Shown piece after piece: positions 61,001 through 64,000 of a stretch of DNA of 64,000 nucleotides (its first letter is position 1; each line of letters opens with the position of its first letter). The DNA lies in contig OZ023274.1 of assembly GCA_964007475.1 (NCBI GenBank), positions 38,371,860 to 38,435,859 on the forward strand. The letters run 5' to 3'. The notes beneath the pieces were generated by a model, which saw only the letters and a list, made by a program, of their open reading frames with translations, did no database searches and was not told the origin of the DNA. The position numbers and the translations under genes were made by a program. The DNA is from Hybos culiciformis (Eukaryota > Arthropoda > Insecta > Diptera > Hybotidae).

Positions 61001-64000
61001 CAAATTTGAGCATGGAAAACTAATAATAATAACTAGTAAGAAAGTATGTTTTATTTTCAATTTCTTTTTGGAAAAGACCTACATGAAAATTTCTAGCTGT
61101 GGGGTAATTTTTGATGTGGCTATCCCAAAAAAAAAATGACATCAAATCTAAATATTTTTTAAAGAAATTCAAAATATGAATATTATAATGCATGTATAAT
61201 GTTTGTATACTACATTTTAATAACATTTTTTTAAGAAAAATAAGTGGGTTTTCTTTTTTCTAATTGTGGGTGCAATAATTGCGTTCAATGTTATGAAACT
61301 TTATGCCATAATGTATACAACTTTAAAATCAATGCAAATGGAATTTATTTTGCAAATTACATAAAAAAAAAACTATTGGAAAGAAAGTACTCTGAATTCA
61401 AGATAATTTAATATTTGATTCTTATTCATTCGATCAAAAAATGAAAAATTGTCAGTTTAAATTTCAGACATGTTTTTGTATTTTATCTACAAATCATTGC
61501 AGGAATACTAACTCACGTGAATACTTTCAATATAATTATATCTTCATATAATGGAGTTTAGTCTGTTTCTTGTGTCAAACTATCCTGCAAATAATATAAT
61601 CATCTTCTATAATTTTAATTTTTAATGTCATTTTATAAAATATACTGTGAAATTTTAACAACAGGAAAATCACATTAACTTGTTGTCTTCTTTATATATT
61701 CGTACGTTAAATCCTATATAGTTCTATAATGAAATTCACTTCAAGCTAATAATAAAATATATTCTTCTTAATCATAATTAGTTTTTATAGTATAAACTTT
61801 TAGAAGAAAAAAAATGTTCCTCTTAATTGATTAAATGTATAATATTACATAATTAAATAATTGCTTTTTATTAAAATATCAACTTTAATGTAAATTAAAT
61901 TAATTTATGTATACAAAATACAACTCTGTATGCATAAAAAATATTTTCCCTTCATTGAAAAATTATACACATCTAGTACCTATATAAACGTCAACGTACA
62001 AATGTTATGCAGTAATGAAATGCGTAGTTCAGTTTACTTATGTTATGTTTGAGGCAGATTACAGATATGTTATAACAAATAATATGAACCAAAGCAGAGG
62101 ATTTTCACACAGGACACAGGTCTTACTTAACTATCAAAACATTCTTACATTCGTTAATAATATACATATTATACATATATGTATATGGAAAAAAAATCCA
62201 ATTTTCTAAATCTCATATTTTTCATTACTTCAATTGTCAACATTCTTTCAATAAAAAGACCATACGAAAAATATCCAGATCATTCCGCTAAAAAATGTTG
62301 TACGTTTGCAAAATAATAATACAAAAAATTGAACTTCAATCATAATAAATATTGTACATAATAATAATATACATACACAATAAATAAATTAATGAATTAA
62401 AAAAAATGATTTTTCAATGAAACTTTTTACATATTTGGATGTTAGTTTATTAGGTAATTTTACCATAATTGTATATCATTTATATACGTTAAGATAATGT
62501 GACTTTCATTCATATTGAAGCGTATATATTACATTTAGTTTCTAGTGAATTTCTAGTGAATTAGAAATTCAGTATAAAAATAAATCAAATAAAACTATAA
62601 TTTTTATTATTAAATATATTATAAAAATATTGAGTAAATTATATGAAAATTTTCTTTGAAAGAAGAGTCTAGTTTTTTTGTATTCAAATAAATTTTATTT
62701 TCTGCAAATAAATCTAAAAGCAACATAAGTATGAAATTTTGGAATATATTTCGGTACCTTAATAACGAAAAACCGAGATTAAGTTATGCAATATTACAGA
62801 TTTATTGTAATGAAACATCATTTCATAAATACATGTAGGGGAAACTATTTTGAATACCTTACTGAATAAATTTACATATTATGTATACATTTTGCACAAA
62901 ATATTAAACTAGGTGATACTGACATATCATATTTAGCAAGAACCCATCATATATAACTCTATTGAGGGTGTAATATAATTCCCATATGGTAAAAATGTAT
63001 TTATCATTCAAATATTAAACCGAAAAATAAAAAAAAATAAATTTAAAAATAAAAAAAAATAAAAACTTTGCGGTTTAGTGTAATGAAATATTTTACATTA
63101 TTACACAATCCAAATTTATTTTATTTTATTCGAGTTTCCATCTTTAGACGAATGAATTTCTAATTCATAAAATTACGTAGGTGTTATACGACTGGTTTTA
63201 ATATCGTATATTTTTTTTTTATTTTTTATTATGAATTATGTGTATATTTTGTATATTATGTATTCATACTATATTCAATTTTTAAAAATATTATATGCTA
63301 ACAAAATAATTTTTAAAACCTGACTAATTAAAAATCGTATTTTATAAATCTCTAAACTATTAAATTAGAATTTTTAACAAAAGTGTTTCTCATATAAGAA
63401 GTTATACAAGATAGCGACCATTAATTTCTTAATTTCAGCCAAGATATTTATTTTCCTATGCAAGTATTTCAAAAATCATACATTCAACATTTATTTAATC
63501 AAGATTTTAATCAGCATTTATCTGTAACGTCAATAGAAACTATGACATTATATGATTGAAAATTTGTTAGATGGTCACGAAATATTGAGTGATCATCTAA
63601 TGAAAAAATTAGATACTAAAATTCATTAAGCAGAAGAAGGTTTACAAATATATTATCGGCTTTATCTGAGGAATTTTGATTTCAAAGTAGATTAATAATA
63701 ATAATAAGTATTAATAAGAAACTATACATACATAATACCATATGTCATACGAGTATATTTTATTAAATTTTTATTTAAAAATAATATAAAAAAAAAATAG
63801 GATCATATATTAATTTAATATATTATATTATTGTATTGTAAAAATATTTTATGAATGAAAAAAAAATTTTTTTAGCGAATACTACTATCGATTTTTATTT
63901 TATTTTTTTTTCAAGATTCATTGAATCGATATTTTGTCTTTAAAAAAAAGTAAGAATGAATAAAAATATAAATGTATGTTTCTATGTGTATGTATTTTTT

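Larger units (their letters stand above)
45381..64000 (-). other. probable upstream eIF5B intron sequence (at least 18.6 kb)
   Basis: The gene continues past the window on the minus strand, and no exon encoding the expected GVYVQASTLGSLEALLEF-like segment was seen here, so this stretch is most simply part of one long intron. Apart from the repeat copy at 50820-51285, a hairpin at 55024-55090 and a short CTCCTG repeat, it is AT-rich and featureless. Slightly G+C-richer patches at about 48590-48780, 55380-55515 and 57810-57950 have no recognisable protein. A nested gene in this stretch cannot be excluded. Confidence 0.6.

Overview
The window is nuclear DNA of an arthropod, most likely an insect. 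It is very A+T-rich (roughly four fifths A+T by eye). It carries a split eukaryotic gene with GT-AG introns, several families of short inverted-repeat transposons, 5'-truncated LINEs, simple repeats, and a LINE tail made of CCTAA units (the insect telomere-type pentamer). The order cannot be fixed from the sequence.

One gene is certain. The minus strand encodes the last 216 residues of translation initiation factor eIF5B in five exons: 45380-45304, 41883-41688, 41266-41159, 20038-19877 and 16191-16084. All five join in frame with consensus splice sites, and the protein ends in the family's normal C-terminus. The introns measure 3,420, 421, 21,120 and 3,685 bp. The GTPase core and N-terminus must lie beyond base 64000, because no exon for the preceding residues was found between 45381 and 64000.

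Layout: 1-2.5 kb is AT-rich non-coding DNA. 2.5-3.9 kb holds weak candidate plus-strand exons of unknown identity. 4.2-4.8 kb is a decayed tandem repeat with a GGCGCTATTTCAG core. 10.7-14.5 kb is a transposon cluster: a LINE 3' end, a hAT element with an 8-bp duplication, a 390-bp MITE, and an 834-bp foldback element with a tRNA-like module in each arm. 16.1-45.4 kb is the 3' part of eIF5B. Its 21-kb intron has collected two TAA-flanked MITEs, a 1.9-kb near-palindromic foldback element with an 8-bp duplication, two LINE 3' ends, one copy of an unclassified palindrome-bearing repeat, and a 508-bp array of a 7-bp unit. 45.4-64 kb is probably another long eIF5B intron; it has the second, oppositely oriented copy of the palindrome-bearing repeat and little else.

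The observations most worth following up are the giant inverted repeat inside an eIF5B intron (a potential long double-stranded RNA), the paired tRNA-like modules in a foldback transposon, the inverted pair of repeats that flanks three eIF5B exons, and a strongly over-represented 12-mer, TTCATTCATAAA.
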